Part shown: positions 26,185 to 35,057 of the stretch, in pieces
How positions within the stretch are numbered: the stretch's first letter is position 1
Layout: every line of letters starts with the position of its first letter
Assembly: GCA_963766605.1 (NCBI GenBank)
Contig: CAVYAT010000001.1
Location: 62,001 to 126,000, forward strand
Length of the DNA: 64,000 nucleotides
Reading direction: 5' to 3'
Origin: AC-49 sp963766605
GTDB lineage: Bacteria > Actinomycetota > Thermoleophilia > Solirubrobacterales > Solirubrobacteraceae
Translations under genes and position numbers: made by a program
The notes under the pieces: model-generated
Database searches by the model: none
What the model saw: the letters and a program-made list of their open reading frames with translations, nothing else
What the model was told of the DNA's origin: nothing

Positions 26185-27081
26185 ATGTCAAAGCGTTCGA
26201 GGGAAGTTCGCAACCCCCGCGGCGGCACCGCGGAGCAGGCGATTCGTGCCGGGTTTCAAGCACTGGAGCAGGGACACACAGACCGCGCGCTCGCGGCTGT
26301 CGAAACCATCGAGAGTTCGGTTGGCGCGCGTCGGGATCCCCACGCGGTCGGCTGTCTGTACTGCTCGGGCTGCATCGAGCTCAAGGCGCTTCTCGACGGA
26401 CGCAGTGACCTAGACGGCGTGCTTCGCGTGGTGGACCGCCTTGAGCGTCTCGGGCAGTCCGTCGATCAGGACGGTGGCCGGCTTCTACCGCGACTCTATG
26501 AGCACTTCGCCGCGTTCTTGCGCGCTCTGGTGATCGGTGACCCAGGCACGGCGCTTCAGACGATTCAGCACATGGTCGACCTGACCGCCGGGTGCGAGCT
26601 TGCTGAGATCGACGAGGTCAAGGATCTCAGCAGCGGGCCCCTGACCAGTCTCGAACGTTATAGCCGAGCAGAGATGTACCTCGAGCTCATGACCCGCATG
26701 CTCGTCCAGTTCAAACGCAACCCGAGCGGGCCTTTCGCGCGCAACCGCGCCTTGTTGATGGAGAGCGCCTTCACGAAGGCCGTGATCGCGATGATTTCCG
26801 AGCACAGTCGCGTCCTGCCCGCCGAGCGCATCAACCTCTACGATCGCCTGCTGGCCTGGGAGGCTGAACGCGGTGGCGAGGGTCCGAGCCAAGCGACGGC
26901 CCCGCTCCCGATCGAAGAGCCGGCAGCAATCACGAGCGCAAGCGGCTCCTCGTCGACGACCACCACGGACGATCGGCCTGCGCAGCACCTGCGGCTGCGC
27001 CCGGGCGGGGGTCGACCCGTACGCCGGGGGCAACGGGAACGCCGCCGCTCGCTTGGGCACCGCCGCACCAAGGATGCATAG
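26185..27081 (+). CDS. Hypothetical helical protein
   Basis: A 298-residue protein with an all-helical look over residues 1-240 (repeated Leu/Ala helices such as AEQAIRAGFQALEQGHTDRA and VLRVVDRLERLGQS), possibly a TPR-like or bundle fold. CLYCSGC near residue 57 is a small Cys cluster. The C-terminal 60 residues are low-complexity and basic, and may result from a frameshift into non-coding sequence. It starts at ATG 26185 after an AGAGGA-like site. No family recognised. Confidence 0.6.
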   Translation: MSKRSREVRNPRGGTAEQAIRAGFQALEQGHTDRALAAVETIESSVGARRDPHAVGCLYCSGCIELKALLDGRSDLDGVLRVVDRLERLGQSVDQDGGRLLPRLYEHFAAFLRALVIGDPGTALQTIQHMVDLTAGCELAEIDEVKDLSSGPLTSLERYSRAEMYLELMTRMLVQFKRNPSGPFARNRALLMESAFTKAVIAMISEHSRVLPAERINLYDRLLAWEAERGGEGPSQATAPLPIEEPAAITSASGSSSTTTTDDRPAQHLRLRPGGGRPVRRGQRERRRSLGHRRTKDA

Positions 27082-27187
27082 GGACGGGGGCGCGAAGACG
27101 GGCCGCAAGACGCCGGCCCATCAGTCCCCGCGCGGTGGCCAGCGCCTCGCTCAGCCAAAGTCGCGGGCGTGACCCCAGGCCGCGCGT

Positions 27188-28582
27188 CTACGACCCCCGT
27201 GCGACGCGTCCCCTGTTGAGGCCGAGCGCTCGGAGCATGCGCGCCACGATGCCCGGGCGCGCAGGCCGCGCGCTGGCGGCACCGCCATCGACGTCGGGTG
27301 GATCGGCGAACGCAGCCCCCGCATCCGGCCAGTCCACCTCGTGGTCCATCGCTGCAATGTAGGCCTCGGCCGCACGGCTGGCCCACGTCTCGGCATGGGG
27401 GTAGATCACCTCGGTCATGGTGGTCACGAACGTCTCGTCCATCGCCAACTGCGCCTTGACGTAGAGACGAAGCCGAGCCTCCGAGATCTCTTGCTGGGCA
27501 GCAATCTGGGCGGTGGCCTCGCGCACTATCTCGGCCTCGCGCGCGGCGGCGAGGCGCTGGGCGGCCTGGGTCGCCGCAGTCTCGTGCGCGTCTTTCACCT
27601 GCTCGTACTCCGTAGGACGGCCGATGACCGACAACGTCTTCATGACCGCCGGGAGCGCGTCGATGGCGAGCACGAACAGCCAGAGGATCCGCTTGAACGC
27701 GCCGACGGTCGGCTCGCGGCGCACGACCTCGTCGAGGGCTTGGAGTTGCTCGGCGAGTCCGGCGGGTGCCCTGTAATCCTGCTCAAACGGGGCGAGCTTG
27801 CGTCCTTTCTCGGTTTGGAGCGTGCGGATCCGTCGCGCGATTCCCGTGACGCTGGCTCGTTCTTCGTCCGTCGTCGTTTTCGCGCTGGTCGCCTCGTCCT
27901 TGAGCAGGCGACGACGCAACGGGGCCAAGACCCTCAACCGCGTGTCATCCGCCTGGCGCGCATAGCGCGCCTGAAGCGCCGCCGTCGGCGCGTGCCGAGC
28001 CTGCGAGATGAGCGCGGCGTACCGGCGGACGTCGATCCGATACTGGGTGTTCGTCTTCAGAATCTCGCCAGAGTCGATCGTTCCAAGGCTTCTCCGGAGA
28101 CTGCCCTCCCGGCGCCGTAGCGCGGGGATCTCGGCGAACTCCTTATTGATCTGCGTGGTCGCCACCGCGAACATGCGGACCTTGTCTCGGTGCACCTGCT
28201 TGGCGTCCTCGCTGGCGAACGCCTTGAGCAGCACGGCTGGAGACATCAGCAACCCGACGAGGATCGCCAGGCCCACGCGCGGCGCCGCTTGGGCGAGCGT
28301 CGTCAACCAGTTCGACTGACGGCAGATCGAGGCCTGAACGAATCGCTCCAGGTTCAGGATCAGGACCCCGAACCCGACGCCGAACGCGCACGCCGGAACG
28401 ATAGGGACGCGCAGGATCTGGTGAAACGTGAAGGTCGCGGTCAGGACGGCCAGGACCGACGTCCCGAGCACGGCGCCGCCCGCGCTCGCGAGGCGCCTCG
28501 CCTCGCCAGCCCCGCAATCGGCCACTACCTCCTCGTCGGCAACAGCCATCCAAAGGAGCAGACGGTGAGTCCTCGATGTCAT
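27188..28582 (-). CDS. DUF4407-family membrane protein
   Basis: A 464-residue protein. Three hydrophobic segments occur near the N-terminus (GGAVLGTSVLAVLTATFTF; FGVGFGVLILNLERF; VGLAILVGLLMSPAVLL), then a long charged coiled-coil region of ~180 residues with KEFAEIPALRRREGSLRR, a fourth hydrophobic helix (ILWLFVLAIDALPAVMKTL) and a cytosolic helical tail. This arrangement and the NLERF motif are typical of DUF4407. The ATG at 28582 overlaps the E1-like gene by 4 bp (ATGA), so the two are translationally coupled. The family has no settled function. It could be a membrane effector or anchor of the E1-like system. Confidence 0.8.
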   Translation of the reverse strand: MTSRTHRLLLWMAVADEEVVADCGAGEARRLASAGGAVLGTSVLAVLTATFTFHQILRVPIVPACAFGVGFGVLILNLERFVQASICRQSNWLTTLAQAAPRVGLAILVGLLMSPAVLLKAFASEDAKQVHRDKVRMFAVATTQINKEFAEIPALRRREGSLRRSLGTIDSGEILKTNTQYRIDVRRYAALISQARHAPTAALQARYARQADDTRLRVLAPLRRRLLKDEATSAKTTTDEERASVTGIARRIRTLQTEKGRKLAPFEQDYRAPAGLAEQLQALDEVVRREPTVGAFKRILWLFVLAIDALPAVMKTLSVIGRPTEYEQVKDAHETAATQAAQRLAAAREAEIVREATAQIAAQQEISEARLRLYVKAQLAMDETFVTTMTEVIYPHAETWASRAAEAYIAAMDHEVDWPDAGAAFADPPDVDGGAASARPARPGIVARMLRALGLNRGRVARGS

Positions 28583-29880
28583 GTTCGCCTCTTCTCTCGA
28601 CGGCGCGGGCGCGTCATCGGCCGGGGTAGCGCCGCGATCGGGATCGACGGCAGGTCGGGAATCGGCACCGAGAACGACCCGGTGCCTGCAGCGCGCGGGG
28701 GCAACCCGTCGCCGTCGCGCGGGGACCGCAGCGAGATCGGCACGACGCCTCTCGCCGCGATTACCTCGTGACGCGGAATCGGGATCGCGCGGACGATCGG
28801 GCTGAACGCGACGGCGACCCCGAACAGGTTTACGGCGCGGATCCGGAACGCACACGTGCCGGACACGGCCATCTCGATGTCGCCAACGGCGGCGTAGACG
28901 CCCGCCCCGTCGACCTCGACGTGTGTCGCGTTGTCCACGATCCAGGACAGGCGAATCCGCGTCCCTTCGATGACCAAGTGCTCGCTGACCTCGATGGCGC
29001 GGATCACGGGTGGCTGCCGGGCGTGGGCAACCGACAACGATGTGCCACCGACGGTTTGCCGCGACAGCGTGCTCGCTTCGAGCAACGCGCCAACATCGAC
29101 GTCTCGGTCGACCGGCGACGGCCCCACGGCGCACGACTCGCATCCGGGACGCAACCTTGCTGGCGCGCGCAGCGGGGCGGCTCCCGGTCGATACACAAAC
29201 ACTTGACGTGGGCGTGCATCGTCGGCCATCGGCGCGAGCTCGCGAACGTGCCGCGAGGTCGGGTCCAACACCGCGAGAGACAGGTAGACGGCGTTCTGGA
29301 TCACTGCCAGTCCGTCGGCGTTGATCGATGTGGCCCCGCGGACCTCCGCGTCGGCCGCGCGAAATCCGTCCCAGCAGCTGAAGCACGGGAGGGCAGGCCC
29401 GAGCTGGACGAAAACTTCCCCCCCGTCGTCGGCGTACAACCCGGGTACGACGGCGGGGACATCAAGCGCGAGCGCGCGGCTCGCGATACGCCGCTGAGCC
29501 GCGCGTCGGTCGGTGGCGATGACTACGAGATCGGCGATGGCGAGCCAGAGATCGATCTCGTGGTCGACCACGTGTTCGTCAAGATGGTGGGGCAGCGCGA
29601 GCACTCCAAGCTCTGGCACTGTCAGCGCGAGGTGCTCGGCCATGGCCTGAGCCTTGTTGGCTCCGAGGTGCGCCAACCCGAGTGCGTGCCGCGCGACGTT
29701 TTGGATCTCGAGAATGTCGCCGTCGATCAGCAGAAGACTCCCCACGCCCGACCGCGCGAGCTCCTCGGCGATCGCCGAGCCGACGGCGCCGAGCCCGACT
29801 ACGACGACGCGACGGCGCGCGAGGACGTCGAGGTCGACCCTCTCGCCGACTCTTGAGAAGTAGGCCGGCCGGTTAGACAT
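28579..29880 (-). CDS. E1-like (ThiF/MoeB-superfamily) adenylyltransferase with C-terminal Ig-like domain
   Basis: A 433-residue protein. The Rossmann ATP-binding motif VVVVGLGAVGSAI is at 25-37, the acidic Asp in LLIDGD at ~53, NVARHALG at 61-68, and ATDRRAAQRRI at 122-132, the conserved D-x-x-x-x-R segment of E1 enzymes. Two CxxC pairs, CFSC (166-169) and CESC (247-250), form the expected zinc site. From ~295 there is a ~90-residue beta-rich domain (EGTRIRLSWIVDNATHVEVD) resembling an Ig/Fn3 fold, then a Pro/Arg-rich tail. Such enzymes adenylate a peptide C-terminus. No E2, JAB or obvious ubiquitin-like protein lies nearby, but two tiny proteins precede it. Confidence 0.87.
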   Translation of the reverse strand: MSNRPAYFSRVGERVDLDVLARRRVVVVGLGAVGSAIAEELARSGVGSLLLIDGDILEIQNVARHALGLAHLGANKAQAMAEHLALTVPELGVLALPHHLDEHVVDHEIDLWLAIADLVVIATDRRAAQRRIASRALALDVPAVVPGLYADDGGEVFVQLGPALPCFSCWDGFRAADAEVRGATSINADGLAVIQNAVYLSLAVLDPTSRHVRELAPMADDARPRQVFVYRPGAAPLRAPARLRPGCESCAVGPSPVDRDVDVGALLEASTLSRQTVGGTSLSVAHARQPPVIRAIEVSEHLVIEGTRIRLSWIVDNATHVEVDGAGVYAAVGDIEMAVSGTCAFRIRAVNLFGVAVAFSPIVRAIPIPRHEVIAARGVVPISLRSPRDGDGLPPRAAGTGSFSVPIPDLPSIPIAALPRPMTRPRRREKRRT

Positions 29881-29934
29881 GGAAGGGGCTCGACTGCGGG
29901 GCGGGGAAGCGCATGCCCCCCGCCCCAGCCGAAA

Positions 29935-30129
29935 TCAGTCCCAGGTGCTCGGCCGCGCCTGGAACACGGGCACCGGCGCAACGGTCGGCACCTCGCGCTC
30001 GACGAGTCGTCCGTCGAGTGTGGCCTCCGTCCGGTTGCGCTGACGCTCGGCGATTCGCCGAGCGTCGATCTCGTCCGACGTCAACGGGACGCCGGCGATC
30101 ACTTCTGCGACATCAGTCGCTTTTCCCAT
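29935..30129 (-). CDS. Small protein (64 aa) upstream of E1-like gene
   Basis: From ATG 30129, with GGAGACGG upstream, a 64-residue charged protein is encoded: MGKATDVAEVIAG start, a helix (DEIDARRIAERQRNR), then a Pro/Val-rich end finishing PSTWD. It is not a ubiquitin fold by eye, and there is no Gly-Gly terminus. It lies 54 bp before the E1-like gene and 35 bp after the 49-aa gene, all on one strand. Its position makes it a candidate substrate or accessory peptide of the E1-like enzyme, by analogy with peptide-adenylating MccB. This is inference. Confidence 0.6.
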   Translation of the reverse strand: MGKATDVAEVIAGVPLTSDEIDARRIAERQRNRTEATLDGRLVEREVPTVAPVPVFQARPSTWD

Positions 30130-30164
30130 GGACCGTCTCCTTCTTGTTGTTGTGGGTGTCACGC

Positions 30165-30314
30165 CTAGCGCTTGCCCTTTTTCTCCTGAGGGCCTCGCGG
30201 CTGGGGGTGCGCGTACTTGCCGCTCCCAACACGCTTGGCTGACGAGGTCGAGGGTTCTTTGATGGGACGGGTGTGAATGCGCTTCGCCTCGGAACTCTTG
30301 TAGTTCTTTGCCAT
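30165..30314 (-). CDS. Small basic protein (49 aa), first gene of E1-like operon
   Basis: ATG 30314 is preceded by GAAGGA at a good distance and opens a 49-codon frame (MAKNYKSSEAKRIHTRP ... GPQEKKGKR). It is rich in Lys, Ser and Pro and therefore probably disordered. It was found by direct reading; it is not covered by a longer frame. A promoter-like sequence lies 45 bp upstream. Its role is unknown. Candidate peptide substrate or nucleic-acid binder of the downstream E1-like/DUF4407 system. Confidence 0.55.
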   Translation of the reverse strand: MAKNYKSSEAKRIHTRPIKEPSTSSAKRVGSGKYAHPQPRGPQEKKGKR

Positions 30315-30358
30315 GTAGAATCCTTCAACATATCGTCCGCCATTCGAGCTTAAGGATT

Positions 30359-30386
30359 CATATACTACCTTTAGAACTCGTGTAAA
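30359..30386 (-). promoter_or_regulatory. Probable promoter of the E1-like operon
   Basis: On the minus strand TTTACA (30386-30381), a 16-bp spacer and TATATG (30364-30359) form a sigma70-like promoter in one of the few AT-rich patches of the window. It lies ~45 bp before the 49-aa gene. Confidence 0.5.
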
Positions 30387-30391
30387 ACTTT

Positions 30392-30703
30392 CTATCTAGG
30401 ACTCGCAGCTAGTCCAGACGCGATTGGCGGCCAGCACGGCTCGGCGGGAACGGCGTCCCAACGTTCGGCCTCGCGCAAGTAGTCGTCGACGATGGCCTGG
30501 AGCTCGACCATGCGGGTCAGCTCGCGCTCGATCAGGTAGTGGCGGCCGTGCCCGTCGGCGGGGACGTCGGTGAGTCGGACGACGCCGAGGACGCGCTGGC
30601 CGTAGATGACGCGTTCGCCTGCGCTGATGGTGTATCGCGCCAGCTCGACGCGAGGGTTGGTCGGCCCGGTGCGGCGGGGCGGCTCGGGGCTGATGGTGGT
30701 CAT
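30392..30703 (-). CDS. Small hypothetical protein of mobile-element type
   Basis: A 103-residue protein with a beta-rich first half (ARYTISAGERVIYGQRVLGVVRLTDVP) and a C-terminal helix YLIERELTRMVELQAIVDDYL. It overlaps the upstream DUF3072-like gene by 4 bp (ATGA). Proteins of this make-up accompany conjugative genes in actinobacterial elements, and here it adjoins the coupling-protein gene. No biochemical role can be given. Confidence 0.65.
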   Translation of the reverse strand: MTTISPEPPRRTGPTNPRVELARYTISAGERVIYGQRVLGVVRLTDVPADGHGRHYLIERELTRMVELQAIVDDYLREAERWDAVPAEPCWPPIASGLAASPR

Positions 30704-31005
30704 GACCGGACCTCCTTCCAGGTCGCGGTCGAGCCGTAGCCGGTCAGCTCGCTGTCTCGCACACGCGCGCTGTCGCCGCGGTTCGTGGCGAGGTCGTCGC
30801 GAACCGCGCGGGTCTCGCGGCGGCGGTCGCTCGCCGGCTCGGGGCGGCGGCGCAGCAGCTGCTGGATGGTCTGTGAGGCCTGGGCCCGGGTTGCCGGGAT
30901 GGTGAACGTGACGCCGCGCTCGATTGCGAGCTGTCGCAGGTAGCGCTGTTGCTTGGCGGTCGGCGGAGCGTCGGGTCCTGTGGTGGGTCGGTGGTGATCG
31001 GTCAT
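30700..31005 (-). CDS. DUF3072-like small protein
   Basis: From ATG 31005, a 101-residue protein. The segment TAKQQRYLRQLAIERGVTF followed by TRAQASQTIQQLLRR has the Q-x-x-YLxxLA ... AS-x-x-I-x-x-L layout of DUF3072-type helical domains. The rest is Arg/Asp-rich. The longer frame beginning at 31113 overlaps the divergent remnant and is not used. It is coupled to the next gene by an ATGA overlap. Confidence 0.6.
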   Translation of the reverse strand: MTDHHRPTTGPDAPPTAKQQRYLRQLAIERGVTFTIPATRAQASQTIQQLLRRRPEPASDRRRETRAVRDDLATNRGDSARVRDSELTGYGSTATWKEVRS

Positions 31006-31029
31006 GGCTGCTGGTCGGCGCGCCGTGGC

Positions 31030-31767
31030 GAGGAAGGCAAGCCCTGGTCCGTCAGGACTCGCGCAGCGACGCGAAGCGCAGGGCTTGTCCTTCCGCGACG
31101 GTGACGGAACCAAGAACCCCTATTCGCCGCCCGACGCGATCTACGCAGCCGCGAACTATCTCCACGCGAGTGGCGCGCCCGGCGACTGGCAGGGCGCGAT
31201 CTTCGCGTACAACCACTCCTCGAGCTACGTGGCGACGGTCTTGGCCAAGGCGGCGCAGTACGCCGGCAACCTGCCTGGGGGCGCCGCCGCAACGCCGGCC
31301 GCCGACCCGGGCTCGTGCAGCACCTCGGCCCCCATGCTCTCTGGGCCGATCGGCGGGATCGAGAAGGTCAGCCGCGGCGGCGCACTCGCACCCATACCGG
31401 GCTTCCCTGGATGGAGGTCGACGACCGGATCCTGCCCGACGCCGTCTACCTGATCCGCCGCTACCACCTCGCGGTCACCGCCGCCTACGCGACAACCGGC
31501 CACGAGCCCGATGGCGAGCACCCCCTCGGTCTCGCCCTCGATCTCGTGCCCGGCCCAGGTGGGTCATGGGACGACGTCGACCGGCTCGCTGCCTGGGCCG
31601 AGCCCGAGCAAAACCACTCCGTACCGCCGTTTCGCTGGGTCGGCTACAACGGCGACCCGGGTCACGGTCGCGGCAACCACCTGCATCTCTCGTGGGCGCA
31701 CAGCCCGACGGACCCGGGGCAACGACCCGTGCAGTGGGTCGAGGTGTTCACGACAACCGGGCCGTAG
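31030..31767 (+). pseudogene. Remnant of lytic transglycosylase/peptidoglycan hydrolase of a conjugation system
   Basis: The plus strand encodes DGDGTKNPYSPPDAIYAAANYLHAS, the C-terminal part of an SLT (soluble lytic transglycosylase) domain. In another frame it continues into LPDAVYLIRRYHLAVTAAYA ... HPLGLALDLVPG ... YNGDPGHGRGNHLHLSW, a second cell-wall hydrolase-like domain. The SLT N-terminus with the catalytic Glu is missing and a frameshift lies near 31380. It ends 8 bp before the coupling protein, so it was the wall-piercing hydrolase of the transfer operon. Confidence 0.7.
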
Positions 31768-31774
31768 AGACCCA

Positions 31775-33439
31775 GTGCGCGACGACTACCTCAACGCCGC
31801 GTTCGAAGACTTCCCCTGGAAGGAAGTCGGCCAAAGCCTCCTCCCCGTCGGCGCCATTGCCTACCTCGCGCCCGCGGTCGTCGCCTTGGCCCACGACGGA
31901 ACGATCGGCCTGCCCGTTGCCCCGTCGGTTGTCGGGACGATCCGGATTGCCGCGGAGGACCACTGGGGCGACCCGGCGGTGGCCTACCCTGCCCGGATCG
32001 CGAGACACATGCCTGGCGCAACGTGGTGGTGGCTGAGCCTCGTACTGGCGGCGACCGTCGTGGCTGCCCTCGCAGCCTACGCGTGGGGTCGCCTCGAACC
32101 AGCGATGGCGCAGGCGCGAGTCGGACGCCGCGACAACGAGCTGCGCGGTTCACGACCCCGTACCTGGGCGCGCCGCCGCGATCTGCGCGATCTCGCCAAG
32201 CCGTGCCACCCCGCCGGTCGCTTCTCGATCGGAGACCTCGACCGGCGATCGATCTACACGGGCCCTGAGGACCACATCGCGGTCGTCGCCCCAACTCGTT
32301 CGGGCAAGACGACGAGGTGCGTCATCCCCTGGCTGCTCGAACACGAAGGTCCCGCAATCGTCACCAGCACCAAGACGGATGTCCTCGAGGTCACCGAGGC
32401 GTGGCGATCCACGCTCGGGCGCGTACACATCTGGGATCCCTTCGGACCGCGCTCAGCCGTGTGGAGCCCAGTCCGGCACTGCGAGGACTGGGCCGTCGGG
32501 CTAAAGCAAGCTCATTGGCTGGCTGAGGCAAGCCAACGGGGCGACTCGGAGGCTGGCGTCTATTGGCGGGGCGAGGCGGGCAAGCTCCTCGCCCCGCTTC
32601 TGCATGCCGCTGCGCTCGGCGACCGCGGCATCGGCGACGTGGTGCGGTGGCTGGACACGCAAGACGAACTCCAACCCAAGGCGATCCTCGACGCGCACGG
32701 CTCCACCGCAGCCATGGACCAACTCGCGGCGGTGCTCGGACTCGATCAACGGAATCGCGGCACCACGTTCATGGCCGCCGGTTCCGTGCTGGCCGCCTAC
32801 CGCCACCCGGCGATCCGCGAGGCAGGCGCCGACCCGTTCGACGTCCGTCACTTCCTCGACGGTGGCGCCCACACCCTCTACGTGGTCGCCTCCGCAAGTG
32901 ACCAGCACCTACTGGCACCGCTCGCCGGCGGCTTGCTCAACGCGCTGATCCATGGCGCAATGAACGCTTCGCCTCGGGGCACCGCGACGCTCCGAATCCT
33001 TCTCGACGAGGCCGCCAACATCGCCCCGATCCGCGACCTCCCGGCGTACTTGTCGCAGGCCGCCGGCCACAACATCCGCATTGCGACCATCTGGCAGTCC
33101 CTTGCCCAGCTCGAAGCCCAATACCGCGGCGAAGCGCACACCATCCTCGCCAACAGCACCGCCAAGCTCTTCATGGGCCCGATCACCGACCATCCAACAC
33201 GCCAGTACGTCACCGAGCTTGTCGGCGAAGAACGCGCCGCCCGGACGTCGACGACGACGTTCGACGACGGGCGGAAGTCGGGACACACGGTGGACGACGA
33301 TCGTCGACCCGCGCTCGGCGCGCGGGACCTGCAGCAGCTGCAACTCGATCGTGCCGTGTTCGTCAGCGGAACCCATCTGCCGGCCATCGTCCGTCTGAGG
33401 CCGTGGTGGCGGGGGCCCGACCAACGGCGCGCCAGATGA
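31775..33439 (+). CDS. Type IV coupling protein (TraG/VirD4 family)
   Basis: A 554-residue protein from GTG 31775. Two N-terminal hydrophobic segments occur (~21-40 and ~84-104), then the ATPase: Walker A APTRSGKTT at 172-180, VTSTKTDVLE, and Walker B LRILLDEAANI at ~408. The C-terminal TraG-D region contains IATIWQSLAQLEAQYR and ANSTAKLFMG, which are typical. It would sit in the inner membrane and hand relaxase-DNA to a transfer channel. Other T4SS genes are absent in this window, so transfer would depend on a helper or is lost. Intact by reading. Confidence 0.92.
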   Translation: MRDDYLNAAFEDFPWKEVGQSLLPVGAIAYLAPAVVALAHDGTIGLPVAPSVVGTIRIAAEDHWGDPAVAYPARIARHMPGATWWWLSLVLAATVVAALAAYAWGRLEPAMAQARVGRRDNELRGSRPRTWARRRDLRDLAKPCHPAGRFSIGDLDRRSIYTGPEDHIAVVAPTRSGKTTRCVIPWLLEHEGPAIVTSTKTDVLEVTEAWRSTLGRVHIWDPFGPRSAVWSPVRHCEDWAVGLKQAHWLAEASQRGDSEAGVYWRGEAGKLLAPLLHAAALGDRGIGDVVRWLDTQDELQPKAILDAHGSTAAMDQLAAVLGLDQRNRGTTFMAAGSVLAAYRHPAIREAGADPFDVRHFLDGGAHTLYVVASASDQHLLAPLAGGLLNALIHGAMNASPRGTATLRILLDEAANIAPIRDLPAYLSQAAGHNIRIATIWQSLAQLEAQYRGEAHTILANSTAKLFMGPITDHPTRQYVTELVGEERAARTSTTTFDDGRKSGHTVDDDRRPALGARDLQQLQLDRAVFVSGTHLPAIVRLRPWWRGPDQRRAR

Positions 33440-33849
33440 AGAAGCTGCTCCCACGAGGAGGACCGCATCGCCACGCTCAACAGGGAGTGCCGCATCCACG
33501 CGAGGCTGTCGCGGAAAGGGCGGAAAGGGCGGAAATGGTTGGGTCGCGGAACGGTGGGAGATGTTCGGGTCTGCCCGTCCCCGTCGATGTGGCCGGCCCA
33601 GGAACTGGCGGTTTGCGCGGGCCGATGCATGGTGGCGTCCCACGACCAACTGGCGCACCGTTGTCTGGAGTGGTTTCTGCGACAGCCTCACGCTAATGGG
33701 GAAGCGGGCGGCGGGGACCGTCCCTGCAGAGCCCTACCCGGCCCGGGGGCAGGAGCCCGTCGGGCCGGCCGAGCGGCTCTACACGAACTAGGTAGCTAGA
33801 CAAAACCCCTACCCCCAAGCGACGCACCCGACGCGATAGTGTCGCCGCC
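33440..33849. other. Intergenic region, no supported gene
   Basis: About 410 bp between the coupling protein and the next gene. Several overlapping frames exist on both strands, but none has a start signal, domain or consistent composition. A polypurine run of GGAAAGGGCGGAAAGGGCGG at 33517-33536 is a short tandem repeat of no known meaning. Confidence 0.5.
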
Positions 33850-34326
33850 ATGGGCGGAGGCGCAGCGCGTAGCGGCGGAGATGCGGGCGGCCCGATCTCG
33901 CACGGACTGCCGCCCGGGGTTCGCTACAGCGACCTCAGCCTCAAGCAGCAAAGGATCTACAACTTCCAAGAGGTCGCCGCGTTGCTCGCCGACCGCGGTT
34001 TCAACTGCACAAGGCTCGCCGACGACCGGCAGGGAGCCAGCTTCCGCGCCGACCACAAGGACGGCGACTACACCCTCAGGGTTCGGCTCAAGACCCGCCC
34101 GTTGATCGACCGCAAGTACGTCGGCAAGGGCCTCTATATGGCGTTCCCGCTCGACGGCGTATGGCACCTCATCGAGCACGATCATCTTGTCGAGTTGGCC
34201 GGGAAGCACACCGCGTGGCTGGTTTCTCCTTCGTGGACCGGTGCGTTGGGCCAATACCACACGGACAGTCCGCCGCTCGCACTCGCCACCGCTCTTCGGC
34301 CGTTCGCGTTGCATTCGGGTCCCTGA
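33850..34326 (+). CDS. Hypothetical protein of restriction-system/mobile-element type
   Basis: A 158-residue protein. The region from ~30 reads LSLKQQRIYNFQEVAALLADRGFNCTRLADD, then YTLRVRLKTRPLIDRKYVGKGLYMAF and HDHLVELAGKHTAW. This alternation of a helix with Lys-containing strands (RxKxR) superficially recalls PD-(D/E)XK-like small nucleases, but I cannot assign catalytic residues. ATG 33850 is used. An orphan plus-strand gene. Confidence 0.6.
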   Translation: MGGGAARSGGDAGGPISHGLPPGVRYSDLSLKQQRIYNFQEVAALLADRGFNCTRLADDRQGASFRADHKDGDYTLRVRLKTRPLIDRKYVGKGLYMAFPLDGVWHLIEHDHLVELAGKHTAWLVSPSWTGALGQYHTDSPPLALATALRPFALHSGP

Positions 34327-34425
34327 GCCTGACCCCCGGCGGGCTGGCGCTCCGCGCGACAGGCGACACGGGCTCGGCACAGCTCGCACGTGTCCCTCGA
34401 TCGCTCGCCCACCGCGCGTCCGGGC

Positions 34426-34599
34426 TCAGCCGCCGCAGTAGGAACAGCGGGGCGCCTGCGGCGACACACTGGAGGCCGGAATCTCGGTGTAGTGGTGAGG
34501 CTTGGTCTTGCCGATACCGGCGAAGGCTCCCGCGAGCCACTTGCACGATGGATCGTGGATCGTCCCGCGCGTGGTGTGCACCAGCTTGGTCTTCTCCAT
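34426..34599 (-). CDS. Small putative zinc-binding protein (57 aa)
   Basis: ATG 34599 opens a 57-codon frame that was read directly from the strand. VHTTRGTIHDPSCKWL contains two His and a Cys and is followed 27 residues later by the terminal CSYCGG. The HxxxxxxHxxxC ... CxxC spacing suits a single zinc site, like that in small phage or element proteins. There is no clear ribosome-binding site, which lowers confidence. Function unknown. Confidence 0.5.
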   Translation of the reverse strand: MEKTKLVHTTRGTIHDPSCKWLAGAFAGIGKTKPHHYTEIPASSVSPQAPRCSYCGG

Positions 34600-34721
34600 C
34601 GCTCTACCTTAGTCTGCGCAACGAGGCGGTCACACTCCATGCGAGTCGGCATGTACAGACGGTCCGGAGCAGCGCTCCTCTTGCCGGAAGACCGGCCGGC
34701 TCCTGGTTTGCCTTGACCGCG

Positions 34722-34973
34722 TTAGTGACCGTGGCGGGTGGCTGCAGCACGTTGAGCGATTTCCTCCAGGGTTCCGGCACGATGTTTGCGCATCGCGGCA
34801 TGTCGTCCCGCTGAAGGCGTCCAGCGCGAGAACTCGACCCCGTAGTACCCGGCCATGGCTCTCTCGTCATAGGGGCAGCAGAGCTGACGTCCTTTCGAAT
34901 CCTTCTCGTGGTCAGCCGCCGAGCACGGATTGGTGACGCCGGAAGGGCAGAAGCAGCCAGCGTTGGAAGACAC
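34722..34973 (-). CDS. Hypothetical Cys-rich small protein
   Basis: An 83-residue frame with CFCPSGVTNPC and LCCPYDERAMAGYYG followed by a basic helix (AMRKHRAGTLEEIAQRAAATR). Paired cysteines hint at metal binding. Nothing upstream or downstream confirms it, and neighbouring sequence shows no other gene. Treat as possible. Confidence 0.35.
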   Translation of the reverse strand: MSSNAGCFCPSGVTNPCSAADHEKDSKGRQLCCPYDERAMAGYYGVEFSRWTPSAGRHAAMRKHRAGTLEEIAQRAAATRHGH

Positions 34974-35057
34974 AGGAAAGGTCTACCGCCAACTCAAGGA
35001 CAATGCAAAGAGCGACGTGACCGTGCCAGTCGTTGTCCTTTGAGCGATCAGCGGCTG

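Noticed and set aside
28579..30314. Calling the E1-like operon a CBASS or Bil system
   Set aside because: No cyclase, E2, JAB protease or ubiquitin-like protein is encoded nearby.
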